Source: an uncultured Bacteroidales bacterium
GTDB lineage: Bacteria; Bacteroidota; Bacteroidia; Bacteroidales; Marinilabiliaceae
Assembly: GCA_934717675.1 (NCBI GenBank)
Contig: CAKUYZ010000009.1
Span: 1 to 43,568, forward strand
Length of the DNA stretch: 43,568 nt
Direction: 5' to 3'
Shown here: positions 21,227 to 29,395 of the stretch, piece after piece
Position numbering within the stretch: position 1 is the first letter of the stretch
Layout: the number at the start of each line of letters is the position of its first letter
Notes under the pieces: model-generated
Seen by the model: only the letters and a program-made list of their open reading frames with translations
Databases searched by the model: none
What the model was told of the DNA's origin: nothing
Position numbers and translations under genes: made by a program

Positions 21227-22591
21227 TTATTGTTGTTGTCCGTTGTCTGTTTCAACGGCCGCCTTACCGGCCGACCCTTTGTCTCTCCAAGCCGCCACGG
21301 CCGCGCACGCGCCCAGCAGGGCCGGGTAGTACATGCAGGGCAATATGTCCAGCGGCGAGCAGCCCGCCAGCTTGGCCGCCAGCAACATCTGCACGCCATA
21401 GGGCAGCAGCCCCTGCACGCAGCACGCCACTGTGTCTAGCAGGCTGGCCGTGCGCCGCGGGTCCACGCCAAAGCGGTCCGATATGTCGCGGGCTATGCGC
21501 CCCACCGTGATGATGGCCACCGTGTTGTTGGCTGTGCAGACGTTGGCCATGGCCACAAGCGCGCCAATGGCGGCCTGCGCCCCGCGCCTGCCCCTTATGC
21601 CGCGCTGCAAGAGGCCAATGATGAGCTTGAGCCCGCCGTTGGCCCTTATCAGCTCCAGCATGCCGCCCGCCAGCATGGCCACGATGATAAGGTCTCCCAT
21701 ACCGCTCACGCCGTCGCCCACGGAGCGCAGGCACTCCCAAAACGTCAGCCGCCCGCCAATCATCCCAATGAGCGCCGCCAGGCCCACGCCCACCAGCAGC
21801 ACCACCATCACGTTGATGCCCACAATGGCCAGTCCTATGACGGCGGCGTAGGGTATGACGAGGGGCAGGTTGACCGGCGAAGTGGGCACGATGGCGTCAG
21901 ACCCTATGCCCATCGCCACGCAATAGGCCAGCATAACGGCCACGGCCGGCCATATTATCTTCACGTTTTGCCTGAACTTATCGGCCATGCGGACGCCCTG
22001 CGTCTGCGTGGCGGCGATGGTTGTGTCTGAGATGAATGACAGGTTGTCCCCGAAATACGCCCCGCCCACCACAAGGGCGGCCAGCGTCGCGGGCTCTTGC
22101 CCCAGCCCCTCGGCCACGCCCGCCGCAATGGGCACAAGAGCCACGACGGTGCCTACCGAAGTGCCTATGGCCAGCGAGACGAAGGCCGCGGCCACAAAGA
22201 GGGCCACGAACACCATCTGAGACGGCAAGGCGCGGAGCGTCAGGGCCACGGTGGCGTCAATGGAGCCGAGCCGCTGCGCGGTGCAGGCAAAGGCCCCGGC
22301 CAAGACGTAGATCCACACCATGAGCAGTATGTTGCGGTCTCCCGCCCCCGCAGAGAACCGCGAGATGCGCTTGTTGAGGCTGCCTCGGCTCACGCCTATG
22401 GCCAGGCATGACGACAGTAGGAAAGCCACCGTCATCGGTATCTTGTCAAAGTCGCCCACGGCGACCGAGCCGCCCAAATAGGCCAGGAGGAAAAAAGCCA
22501 GAGGGGCCAGGGACAGCGCGCTGCGGTGGCGGGACCAGAAGCCCGGCTCGCCGCCCCGCGTCAGCTGTTTTGTATTTGCCGTCGTATCCAT
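21227..22591 (-). CDS. NhaC-family Na+/H+ antiporter
   Basis: About 454 residues with a dozen membrane spans fit the NhaC type of sodium/proton or amine antiporters. Typical segments are AIGTSVGTVVALVPIAAGVAEGLG, AALVVGGAYFGDNLSFISDTTIAATQTQG (the conserved GDNLSPISDTT motif of the family), NGGLKLIIGLL and NVCTANNTVAIITVG. It would export Na+ in exchange for H+ at the inner membrane. An in-frame ATG at 22609 is an alternative start. A TAAATTCG box (22605-22598) lies just before the chosen ATG. It is the first gene of the operon with the Cys-cluster protein and MATE transporter. Confidence 0.9.
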   Translation of the reverse strand: MDTTANTKQLTRGGEPGFWSRHRSALSLAPLAFFLLAYLGGSVAVGDFDKIPMTVAFLLSSCLAIGVSRGSLNKRISRFSAGAGDRNILLMVWIYVLAGAFACTAQRLGSIDATVALTLRALPSQMVFVALFVAAAFVSLAIGTSVGTVVALVPIAAGVAEGLGQEPATLAALVVGGAYFGDNLSFISDTTIAATQTQGVRMADKFRQNVKIIWPAVAVMLAYCVAMGIGSDAIVPTSPVNLPLVIPYAAVIGLAIVGINVMVVLLVGVGLAALIGMIGGRLTFWECLRSVGDGVSGMGDLIIVAMLAGGMLELIRANGGLKLIIGLLQRGIRGRRGAQAAIGALVAMANVCTANNTVAIITVGRIARDISDRFGVDPRRTASLLDTVACCVQGLLPYGVQMLLAAKLAGCSPLDILPCMYYPALLGACAAVAAWRDKGSAGKAAVETDNGQQQ

Positions 22592-22672
22592 AGTCGCGAA
22601 TTTACTCATTTTGTGCGCTCTGTCGCGTCGTATAGCGGTTGCGGCCGCTGTCACAATTTCGAGATAAATAGC

Positions 22673-22680
22673 TACATTTG
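22673..22680 (+). promoter_or_regulatory. Candidate -7 element of the lipoprotein-cmk-ispH unit
   Basis: TACATTTG matches TAnnTTTG exactly, 70 bases before the lipoprotein ATG. The -33 region is weak (CTGT). Confidence 0.5.
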
Positions 22681-22749
22681 CGCTGCTCCGCGCCTTGTCG
22701 CGCCAGGCTCTTGGCCTTGCTGCGACTGCCGGTGCGCAACACATTGGTT

Positions 22750-23283
22750 ATGACAAAGAAAATGCTCCTCTTGGCGGTCTCCGCGGCCGCCGTCTCCCTC
22801 ACTTCATGCTCCCGCCCCGCGGAGAGCGCCGACTTGGCCGAGGGATCCATCACTGTAGATTCTCTGCTCGGCGTGGCCGAGGCGCGCGTGGGAGACACGC
22901 TCGTGATCCGCGGCTTCGTGCGCCACACATGCAAGAAGAGCGGCAGGCGATGCTTCATATCCGACTCCGAGCGGCAGAGCAAGGTGAGGGTGGAGGCCGG
23001 TGGCCAGATTGGCTCTTTCGACCCGTCCCTTATTGGCCAGGAAGTGGCCGTAAGGGGCGTGCTGTGCGAGAAGCGCACCTCGATGGCCGACGTGGAGAAG
23101 GCTCTGGAGACCATAGAGTCTAAGATGGAGGCCGAGACCGATGGCAAAGACGCGTGCGAGACGACCCTCAACACGCTCGCCGCCAAGAAAGCCTATATGG
23201 AACTCAAGGGCAGGGACTATTACTCCGACTACTTCATCGACGGGCTGGACTATCAGGTGGTCAGCCACCCCGACGCGAAGTAA
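22750..23283 (+). CDS. Putative lipoprotein with OB-fold-like domain
   Basis: The 177-residue protein starts MTKKMLLLAVSAAAVSLTSC, a signal peptide ending in a lipobox (LTSC), so it is probably a lipoprotein of the cell envelope. The middle region (VGDTLVIRGFVRHTCKKSGRRCFISDS ... IGQEVAVRGVLCEKR) has the strand pattern of the OB-fold seen in small periplasmic proteins and contains a Cys pair (HTC...RRC). The C-terminal part is helical and ends SDYFIDGLDYQVVSHPDAK. No specific function is known to me. It starts a plus-strand run with the membrane protein at 23305, cmk, ispH and DUF4834. Confidence 0.7.
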   Translation: MTKKMLLLAVSAAAVSLTSCSRPAESADLAEGSITVDSLLGVAEARVGDTLVIRGFVRHTCKKSGRRCFISDSERQSKVRVEAGGQIGSFDPSLIGQEVAVRGVLCEKRTSMADVEKALETIESKMEAETDGKDACETTLNTLAAKKAYMELKGRDYYSDYFIDGLDYQVVSHPDAK

Positions 23284-23304
23284 GCATTCACCCACGCGCA
23301 GGTC

Positions 23305-24099
23305 ATGGAAAACGAGCAGGTGCTGACGGTTGTCGTCGTCATAGCCGTCTTGGCGCTCATCGCGAGGCTTATCATCAATAGCCAGAGGCGGGGGGGCGTC
23401 AATTGGCGCAAGCTGGCCTCCATAGTCGCCTTGGCGGCGGTCTTCGTGGCCTCGCTGCTCCTCTTCGACCCTTACAGGGCCGAGACGTGGGCGCTTGGCC
23501 CCGTCAATGGCGAGGCCGACATGAGCGGGGGGCGCGTCATAGGCCGTGAGGCGGGGCCGGGCGTGACGCCACTGGGGAGTCTGCAGCGAGGCGTGGTGCC
23601 AATATATTTCGCCCTTAGGGCGGACAGCGTGACGCACACGGGCTATTGGCTCATCAAGAGGGCCGACAAGGCCGGCGTGGCAAGGCGCGACCAGTTGGTG
23701 AGCCAGTCAGACACCAGCCGCACGGCGATAAAACGGACAACGTCCACCTTCGCCATAACCCGCCATCCCGACTCCGAGGCCGACTACGTAGGTGTGTATC
23801 GCCTTGCGCTCCCATCCGGAGAGAAAGTATTGGCCGCCATGGAGCCGCGAGACGCTCACGCGGGCGTGTCGCCCATGGCCACGGCGCGCAGGCTAGACGG
23901 CAAGATGGCCGAGATTGCCGCGCAAGACTCGCTCGTCAACCAGCAGGTCTACGCCCTCTGTTTCGACACTTCGGCCTACGCCTCGGCCCAGACGCGCTAC
24001 CTTGCCTATTCCGCCATCTTCGCGCTGCTCGTGACGGCTCTGGTGGGAGTGGCCGCGCGCCTGTCGCTCCGCTTCCTTGTTAAGAAAAGACACAGATGA
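23305..24099 (+). CDS. Membrane protein of unknown function upstream of cmk
   Basis: The 264-residue protein has an N-terminal span (VLTVVVVIAVLALIARLII), a second one around residues 36-53 (LASIVALAAVFVASLLLF) and a C-terminal one (YSAIFALLVTALVGVAARL) just before a basic tail (FLVKKRHR). A domain of about 170 residues lies between the second and third spans, probably on the periplasmic side. I do not recognise a family. Its stop overlaps the cmk start (ATGA at 24096), so production is coupled to Cmk. The lipoprotein gene ends 21 bases upstream. Confidence 0.65.
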   Translation: MENEQVLTVVVVIAVLALIARLIINSQRRGGVNWRKLASIVALAAVFVASLLLFDPYRAETWALGPVNGEADMSGGRVIGREAGPGVTPLGSLQRGVVPIYFALRADSVTHTGYWLIKRADKAGVARRDQLVSQSDTSRTAIKRTTSTFAITRHPDSEADYVGVYRLALPSGEKVLAAMEPRDAHAGVSPMATARRLDGKMAEIAAQDSLVNQQVYALCFDTSAYASAQTRYLAYSAIFALLVTALVGVAARLSLRFLVKKRHR

Positions 24100-24797
24100 A
24101 ACCACTTAAAAATATCGTCATAGCCGTAGACGGCCACTCGTCTTGCGGCAAAAGCACCGTGGCCAAAGAGGTGGCCAAGGCCCTCGGCATTGCCTACATC
24201 GACACCGGAGCCATGTATCGCGCCGTCACTCTTGCCGGCATCCGCGCGGGGCTGGTCTCGCCAACTGGCGTCGACGAGGCCGGCGTGGTGGCTTTGCTGC
24301 CGCAGGTCCACATCTCGTTCAGTTTCGACCAGGAACGCGGCCGCAACACCACCTTCCTCAACGGCGAGAACGTGGAAGATGAGATCCGCGGCATGGCCGT
24401 GAGCCAGTCCGTGAGCCCAGTGAGCGCCATCCCCGCGGTGAGGGAGAAACTCACGGAGTGGCAGCGGGAGATGGGCCGCAAGGGCAGCGTCATAATGGAC
24501 GGTCGAGACATTGGCACCGTCGTCTTCCCAAACGCCGACCTGAAAATTTTCATGACGGCCAGGCCCGAGGTGCGCGCCCGCCGACGCTACGACGAGATGG
24601 TGGCCAAAGGCCAGAAGCCCGTCTTCGCCGATGTCTTGGCCAACGTGGTGGACCGCGACAGGCAAGACAGCACCAGGGCCGTGAGCCCACTCCGCAAGGC
24701 CGACGACGCCGTGGTGCTGGACAATAGCGACATGACGCGCCAGCAACAGTATGATTTCATTCTCAATCATTTGACCAGTCTTCACCTCATAGGGTAG
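24096..24797 (+). CDS. cmk: (d)CMP kinase
   Basis: The 233-residue enzyme phosphorylates CMP and dCMP with ATP in the cytosol. The Walker A motif GHSSCGKST (residues 13-21) with VAKEVAKALGIAYIDTGAMYRAVT is the Cmk signature. VEDEIRGMAVSQSVSPVSAIPAVRE, KGSVIMDGRDIGTVVFPNADLKIFMTA and RQDSTRAVSPLRKADDAVVLDNS (CMP-binding and lid parts) follow. It overlaps the upstream gene by ATGA and shares its last base with the ispH GTG start. The cmk-ispH pair is common in Bacteroidetes. Confidence 0.96.
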   Translation: MKPLKNIVIAVDGHSSCGKSTVAKEVAKALGIAYIDTGAMYRAVTLAGIRAGLVSPTGVDEAGVVALLPQVHISFSFDQERGRNTTFLNGENVEDEIRGMAVSQSVSPVSAIPAVREKLTEWQREMGRKGSVIMDGRDIGTVVFPNADLKIFMTARPEVRARRRYDEMVAKGQKPVFADVLANVVDRDRQDSTRAVSPLRKADDAVVLDNSDMTRQQQYDFILNHLTSLHLIG

Positions 24798-25669
24798 TGA
24801 TTGTCGAGATAGACTCCAACTCCGGCTTCTGCTTCGGCGTGCGCCGGGCCATAGCCACGCTGGAGGCTCAACTGGGTCGCGGCGAAGACGTCTACTGCGT
24901 GGGAGACATTGTCCACAACGGCAGGGAGATAGACCGCCTGCGGGGCAAGGGGCTGAAGGTCATCGAGGCCAAAGACCTTGGCAGCCTGCACAACGTGTCC
25001 GTCCTCTTCCGTGCCCACGGCGAGCCGCCGTCGAGCTATGCCACTGTGCGCTCCAACGGCTTGAGCCTCACTGACGCCACATGCCCCGTGGTGCTGAAGC
25101 TCCAGGAGCGCATTCGCCAAGCCGACGCCCGGATGATTGGCCGCGACGGCCAAGTGGTGGTGTTTGGCAAGAAGGGACACGCCGAGGTCATTGGCCTCAT
25201 GGGGCAAATTGTGGGTCGCGGCATATTGTTGGAAGACGCTGGGCAAATTGGCCTTGTGGACCCGGCGAAGCCCGTGGAACTTTTCGCCCAAACTACGAAA
25301 AACCCTGCCGAGTATGCCAAGATCGCCGCGCTCATCAAGAGCCGTTCGTCGGCCCCGGTGACGGTGCATGACACCGTCTGCCGACAGATGGCAGCCAGGG
25401 CCGAGGGCATGGAGGCCTTCGCGAAGTCTCACTCGCCCATAATATTCGTGGGCGGGGCCAAGAGTTCCAACTCCAAGGTCCTCTTCGACATCTGCCGGCA
25501 AATAAACGAAGACAGCCACTTCGTGACGGCGGAAGACGAGGTGGAGCCGCAATGGCTTGATGGGTGCAATGGGCCCGTGGGCATCATGGGGGCCACGTCA
25601 ACGCCCTTGTGGCTTATGGAGAACGTCAAGAAAAGCATTGAGGCAATGTGCGGAAAAGATAACAATTGA
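24797..25669 (+). CDS. ispH: 4-Hydroxy-3-methylbut-2-enyl diphosphate reductase
   Basis: The 290-residue [4Fe-4S] enzyme makes isopentenyl and dimethylallyl diphosphate in the last step of the MEP isoprenoid pathway. The three cluster cysteines are present: Cys12 (SGFCFGV), Cys97 (DATCPVV) and Cys196 (HDTVCRQM). Substrate-binding histidines occur in DIVHNG and FRAHGEPP, and KSSNSKVLFDIC near residue 220 is conserved. Translation starts at a GTG whose G is the last base of the cmk TAG, a one-base overlap. Some IspH proteins are fused to ribosomal protein S1; this one is the single-domain form. Confidence 0.95.
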   Translation: MIVEIDSNSGFCFGVRRAIATLEAQLGRGEDVYCVGDIVHNGREIDRLRGKGLKVIEAKDLGSLHNVSVLFRAHGEPPSSYATVRSNGLSLTDATCPVVLKLQERIRQADARMIGRDGQVVVFGKKGHAEVIGLMGQIVGRGILLEDAGQIGLVDPAKPVELFAQTTKNPAEYAKIAALIKSRSSAPVTVHDTVCRQMAARAEGMEAFAKSHSPIIFVGGAKSSNSKVLFDICRQINEDSHFVTAEDEVEPQWLDGCNGPVGIMGATSTPLWLMENVKKSIEAMCGKDNN

Positions 25670-25673
25670 GCCT

Positions 25674-25970
25674 ATGGAGCAATTTTTGGCCACGCTGCTC
25701 ACCATCGCGATAGTCATCTACGCGCTCAAATTTGTCTTCGCCCTCGCCATGCCATGGCTGCTCAAGAGGTTTGCCAAGAGCATGATGCGCAAGGCGGGCT
25801 TCACGCAGCCACAAGACGCCGGCCGAGAGACGACCGAGAAGCCCAAGGGGCGGAAGACCCGCTTCGGGTGGGGAAAAACAGAAGAGGTGCTGAGGGTGAG
25901 AAGACGCCAGGGGCAGACCCTCTCCGACGTCCTGGGCGGTGAGTACATATCATATGAAGAGGTTGACTGA
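25674..25970 (+). CDS. DUF4834 family small membrane protein
   Basis: This 98-residue protein has one N-terminal span (FLATLLTIAIVIYALKFVFALAMPWLL), a basic segment and a conserved-looking end (QGQTLSDVLGGEYISYEEVD). The pattern fits the short Bacteroidetes DUF4834 proteins, whose role is unknown. It starts 4 bases after the ispH stop, so it belongs to the same transcript. The sppA gene follows 55 bases later. Confidence 0.78.
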   Translation: MEQFLATLLTIAIVIYALKFVFALAMPWLLKRFAKSMMRKAGFTQPQDAGRETTEKPKGRKTRFGWGKTEEVLRVRRRQGQTLSDVLGGEYISYEEVD

Positions 25971-26025
25971 CACACCAAAACTCAGCCTAAAGATCTAAAA
26001 ACCAAATATCAACGTTCTAAGACAA

Positions 26026-27786
26026 ATGAAACAATTTCTGTTAACCTTCGCGGCGGTCATCTTGGCGGCGTTCCTGCTGTTCATGATACCGCTCATCGTC
26101 ATCAGCGCCATAGCCACGGCCTCGATGAGTTCCGAAGAGCCTGAGGTGCGGAAGGGCACCGTCATCACGCTCGACATCTCCGAGCCGCTCGCCGACCGCG
26201 ACATGGACTCCCCGTCATACCGCGTGCGCAACGCTTTTAGCGGCGCGTCTGCCGTGCATGGCCTCAACACGCTGTGCGACAACCTCGACGCCGCCGCTGA
26301 TGACGACAACGTGGTGGCCCTCTACGTCAAAGGCGCTAGTGTGGGCACCAACTTGGCCAACGCCCGCGCCCTGCGCAACGCCATTGCCGACTTCAAGACG
26401 AGGAGCGGCAAACCCGTATATTATTTTGACAACGCCATAATGTCTTGCGCCGCGCTCTATGTGGCCACAGCCGCGGACTCTGTCTTTGTGGCGCAAGAGG
26501 GCATGGTTGGTATGGATGGCCCCATGGTCTCCAAGCTGTTCTACAAGGGCTTGGCCGATAAGCTCGGCATAAGTTTCGACATCATTAAGCACGGAAAGTA
26601 TAAGAGCGCGGTGGAGCCTTTTTTCCGCGACTCAATGAGTCCCGAAGACAAGGCTCAGAACCAGAGGCTGGTGGATGTGGTGTGGAATGAGATGCGAGAC
26701 TCCATCACGGCGGCTCGCCACATCGCGGCGGCAGAATTGGACAACTTCGTTGACAACCTCGACTACATAGCCGGCAACTGTCAGCCGGCTGTCAACCTCG
26801 GCCTCATTGACGGCGGCCGATACTATGACCAGGTGGAGGAGAGCCTCCGCTCCGTGGCCGGCATCGCTCCTGATGAGGACCTCGATCTGCTGAGCATATA
26901 TGACTACTCCGGCTCCTCCTCCTCTTTGGCCTCCGACAAGGTCGCCGTGGTCTATGCCGAGGGGCAGATCTTCGACGGCGTGTCGGAGAATGACGAGGCA
27001 AACATCTATGGTGACGACCTTGCCGCCACCATCCGCAAGCTTCGTAAAGATAAGGACGTGAAGGCCATCGTCATGCGCGTCAACTCACCAGGCGGCTCTG
27101 CCTTGGCGTCGGATGTGGTGTGGCGCGAGGTCAAGTTGGCCAAGGCCGAGAAACCATTCATCGTCAGCATGGGCGGCTACGCGGCTTCGGGCGGTTACTA
27201 CATCTCATGCGCGGCAGACTATATCTATGCCGAGCCCACCACCATCACGGGTTCCATTGGCGTCTATGGCATGATTCCTAACGTGGAGAAGGCTGCTGAG
27301 AACGCCGGCATCGGCTTCGATTATGTGGGGTCCAGCAAAAACCCTGTCATCACGGGCTTCAAGGCTCTCGACCCGGCGGCCAAGGCCGCCCTCCAGCGTT
27401 CTGTCGAGAACACCTACGACACCTTCGTCAATCACGTCTCTGAGGGCCGCGGCAAGACCTATGCAGAGATTGACAGCATCGCGCAGGGCCGCGTCTGGAT
27501 GGGCTATGACGCCCTCGCGCTGGGCCTCGTTGACGCTCTTGGCAACATTGACGACGCCATAGACTATGCTGCCGAGACGGCCGGCCTTGAAGATTATGAC
27601 GTGGTTGACTATCCTGAGGTGGACGACTCGCCTTTTGCCATCCTCAAGCAGATTGGCTTCTCAGTGCGCCTGGGCCTCGGCCATATGCTCATAGGCCAAG
27701 AGTTTGACTACTTCAATAAGATGAAGGAACAACTTCAGTCCGAGCCCACGAAAGTATGGGCTATCTGCGATGTTGACGTCAAATAA
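26026..27786 (+). CDS. sppA: Signal peptide peptidase SppA, long form
   Basis: The 586-residue protease cleaves leftover signal peptides in the inner membrane and faces the periplasm. An N-terminal anchor (residues 5-30) is followed by two tandem SppA domains, as in the 67-kDa E. coli enzyme. Lys193 in GKYKSAVEPFF matches the general base, and Ser388 in SMGGYAASGGYYIS matches the nucleophile. NSPGGSAL and TGSIGVYG surround the active site. Many Gram-positive forms have only one domain; this is the full double type. A 19-bp terminator follows. Confidence 0.96.
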   Translation: MKQFLLTFAAVILAAFLLFMIPLIVISAIATASMSSEEPEVRKGTVITLDISEPLADRDMDSPSYRVRNAFSGASAVHGLNTLCDNLDAAADDDNVVALYVKGASVGTNLANARALRNAIADFKTRSGKPVYYFDNAIMSCAALYVATAADSVFVAQEGMVGMDGPMVSKLFYKGLADKLGISFDIIKHGKYKSAVEPFFRDSMSPEDKAQNQRLVDVVWNEMRDSITAARHIAAAELDNFVDNLDYIAGNCQPAVNLGLIDGGRYYDQVEESLRSVAGIAPDEDLDLLSIYDYSGSSSSLASDKVAVVYAEGQIFDGVSENDEANIYGDDLAATIRKLRKDKDVKAIVMRVNSPGGSALASDVVWREVKLAKAEKPFIVSMGGYAASGGYYISCAADYIYAEPTTITGSIGVYGMIPNVEKAAENAGIGFDYVGSSKNPVITGFKALDPAAKAALQRSVENTYDTFVNHVSEGRGKTYAEIDSIAQGRVWMGYDALALGLVDALGNIDDAIDYAAETAGLEDYDVVDYPEVDDSPFAILKQIGFSVRLGLGHMLIGQEFDYFNKMKEQLQSEPTKVWAICDVDVK

Positions 27787-27823
27787 TCACCTCACGTCCT
27801 GACCAGCGAAGGACGCAACAAAC

Positions 27824-27870
27824 AATCTAGCCCCCAAGGTCTCACGCAGACCTTGGGGGCTAGATTTATT
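27824..27870 (+). terminator. Terminator of sppA
   Basis: A perfect 19-bp stem (27824-27842 with 27848-27866, loop CACGC) is followed by TATTCTTT. Confidence 0.88.
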
Positions 27871-27932
27871 CTTTAAGTTGGTCATCGAGACGGCCACATC
27901 CTCTTTCTCAAACCCTTCGCTCCACCTTCCCC

Positions 27933-27986
27933 CCCATGTAAAGACGGTTCTCACCACGTCTCCCGTCACAGTCTTCAATCCCTTTT
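27933..27986. repeat. Palindromic interspersed repeat, copy 2 (degenerate)
   Basis: CCCATGTAAAGACGG, imperfect arms with a TCTC loop, CGTCTCCCGTCACAGTC and TTCAATCCCTTTT match copy 3 about 105 bases away over roughly 55 bases. The hairpin arms differ in the middle and pair less well, so this copy has decayed. Confidence 0.7.
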
Positions 27987-28037
27987 CCCAAAAACGTGTA
28001 AGGCGTGGGCTCATCAATGTTTTTGTTCTCGTCCTCT

Positions 28038-28092
28038 CCCCATGTAGAGACGGGTTGCAACCCGTCTCCCGCCACGGTCCTCAATCCCTTTT
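28038..28092. repeat. Palindromic interspersed repeat, copy 3
   Basis: A perfect 22-bp palindrome (28047-28068) with outer GAGACG/CGTCTC arms is preceded by CCCCATGTA and followed by CCCGCCACGGTCCTCAATCC. Outer arms and flanks match copy 2, and outer arms match copy 1 (268-289). The rest of 27871-28148 has only C-runs and A-runs and no gene. Confidence 0.75.
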
Positions 28093-28148
28093 TACCCCCC
28101 CCAAAAAAAAACACACACGCCACCCACACCTTGCGTATGGATATAAAC

Positions 28149-28180
28149 AAAAAAGACGCCCAGTCAAAGACTGGACGCCC
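28149..28180 (-). terminator. Terminator of tRNA-Asn copy 2
   Basis: On the minus strand a 12-bp stem (28169-28180 with 28154-28165, loop TTT, three G-U pairs) leads into a run of T (28154-28149), ten bases beyond the tRNA 3' end. Confidence 0.82.
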
Positions 28181-28190
28181 TTTCTCTACG

Positions 28191-28264
28191 CTCTCCAAAT
28201 AGGACTTGAACCTATGACCCTCTGATTAACAGTCAGATGCTCTAACCAACTGAGCTATTGGAGA
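28191..28264 (-). tRNA. tRNA-Asn (GTT), copy 2
   Basis: It is a 74-base cloverleaf identical to copy 1 (3565-3638), with anticodon GTT, discriminator G and no encoded CCA. The identity extends only a few bases outside the gene (CG before and AT after on the plus strand). It has its own promoter and terminator. Confidence 0.97.
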
Positions 28265-28301
28265 ATTTGGTGCTTCGGCTTTTTTCTTTCCGATTGCGAT
28301 G

Positions 28302-28332
28302 CAAAATTACCATCCTTTCCCCGAATATGCAA
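28302..28332 (-). promoter_or_regulatory. Promoter of tRNA-Asn copy 2
   Basis: TTG (28332-28330), a 20-base spacer and TAATTTTG (28309-28302) on the minus strand match the consensus. The same -7 octamer is used by copy 1. The tRNA begins 38 bases downstream. Confidence 0.75.
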
Positions 28333-28457
28333 CACCTTCGCCAATTTTTTGCCCAATAATATTATCTTGCGGCTTGGCCTCTTGGAACCCAATTCGCGGT
28401 TGTCTGTTAATTGTCAATTGTTAACGGTCTTTATATAGGCAAAATATGTCGCATGAC

Positions 28458-28465
28458 TATCTTTG
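28458..28465 (+). promoter_or_regulatory. Candidate -7 element of the GT2 gene
   Basis: TATCTTTG matches TAnnTTTG, 21 bases before the ATG at 28487. The -33 position is poor. The remaining gap 28333-28457 has no other recognisable content. Confidence 0.5.
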
Positions 28466-28486
28466 TATGCTTTTACAATCCACACT

Positions 28487-29368
28487 ATGCTTTCCGTCTT
28501 GATTCCCAGTTACAATCATGACTGTGTCGTCTTGGTCGATGAGCTTGTCAGGCAGATTGACGAGCTTGGCCTTGATGCCGAGGTCGTGGTTGTTGACGAC
28601 GGCTCGACGGATATGGGCATCTTGGCGGAGAACGCCGGCATAGAGTCTATGGATCATTGCCGCTACATTGTCTCGCCGTGCAACATGGGCATTGCGCGCA
28701 CGCGCAACAAGCTCCTTGACGAGGCGAGGGGAGACATGCTCCTTTTCCTTGATTCTGACGTCTTCCCAGCTAGGCCAGATTTCCTGAAACTTTATGTAGA
28801 TGCCGCCAGCAAGGCCGACGTGGTGGTGGGGGGCATTGATTACAGGCGCGGCAAAGAGGCCGTGGCCAACCCCCTGCGCCTGCGCTATGGCCTGCGCCAC
28901 GAGGTGAAGTCAGCAAGGCGCAGAAGCCGCGACCCTTATGAGGAGTTCCTCTCCTCCAGTTTCCTCATCTCGCGCCGCGTGGCGGATGTTGTGCGCTTTG
29001 ATGAGACTTTCGACCGCTATGGGCATGAGGATACCCTTTTTGGAGCCTCCATCCAGAAGGCGCGTTTCTCCATCGAGCACATTGACGACGCCGTCTTCCA
29101 TGACAATACCGACACCTCGGAGCAATACCTCTCCAAGGTGCGCATAGCTGTGCAGAGCCTGAGTATGCACGCCGACAAGCTCGAGGGGCATTCGCGGCTG
29201 TTGGCCGCCTACGAGCGGGTTGACGCGTTGCGCCTCTCGCGCCTCTTCTGCTCTTTTTTTCGCGCCTTCCGCGCGCCCATGGAGCATAACCTCTTGGGGC
29301 GCCATCCGTCGCTCCTCATCTTGGCGCTCTATAAGCTGTCATACATCTGCGGCGTCATGCGCCTCTAG
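28487..29368 (+). CDS. Family 2 glycosyltransferase
   Basis: This 293-residue GT-A enzyme starts MLSVLIPSYNHDCVVLVDEL, the GT2 opening. AEVVVVDDGSTD (nucleotide-sugar binding) follows, then GIARTRNKLLDEARGDMLLFLDSDVFP with the metal-binding DSD, and later FLISRRVADVVRFDETFDRYGHEDTLFG, carrying the acceptor-site EDTLFG motif. Such enzymes add a sugar to a glycan or lipid carrier at the membrane. Donor and acceptor cannot be told. An in-frame ATG at 28463 would add 8 residues but would sit in the -7 box. The MFS gene follows 27 bases later. Confidence 0.92.
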   Translation: MLSVLIPSYNHDCVVLVDELVRQIDELGLDAEVVVVDDGSTDMGILAENAGIESMDHCRYIVSPCNMGIARTRNKLLDEARGDMLLFLDSDVFPARPDFLKLYVDAASKADVVVGGIDYRRGKEAVANPLRLRYGLRHEVKSARRRSRDPYEEFLSSSFLISRRVADVVRFDETFDRYGHEDTLFGASIQKARFSIEHIDDAVFHDNTDTSEQYLSKVRIAVQSLSMHADKLEGHSRLLAAYERVDALRLSRLFCSFFRAFRAPMEHNLLGRHPSLLILALYKLSYICGVMRL

Positions 29369-29395
29369 CCCCGCCGCCTTTCCATTCTTTCGCAT

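Noticed and set aside
27787..28486. Possible CRISPR or integrated element near tRNA-Asn copy 2
   Set aside because: The repeats are palindromic hairpins without regular spacers, and no integrase, attachment-site duplication or cas gene is present.
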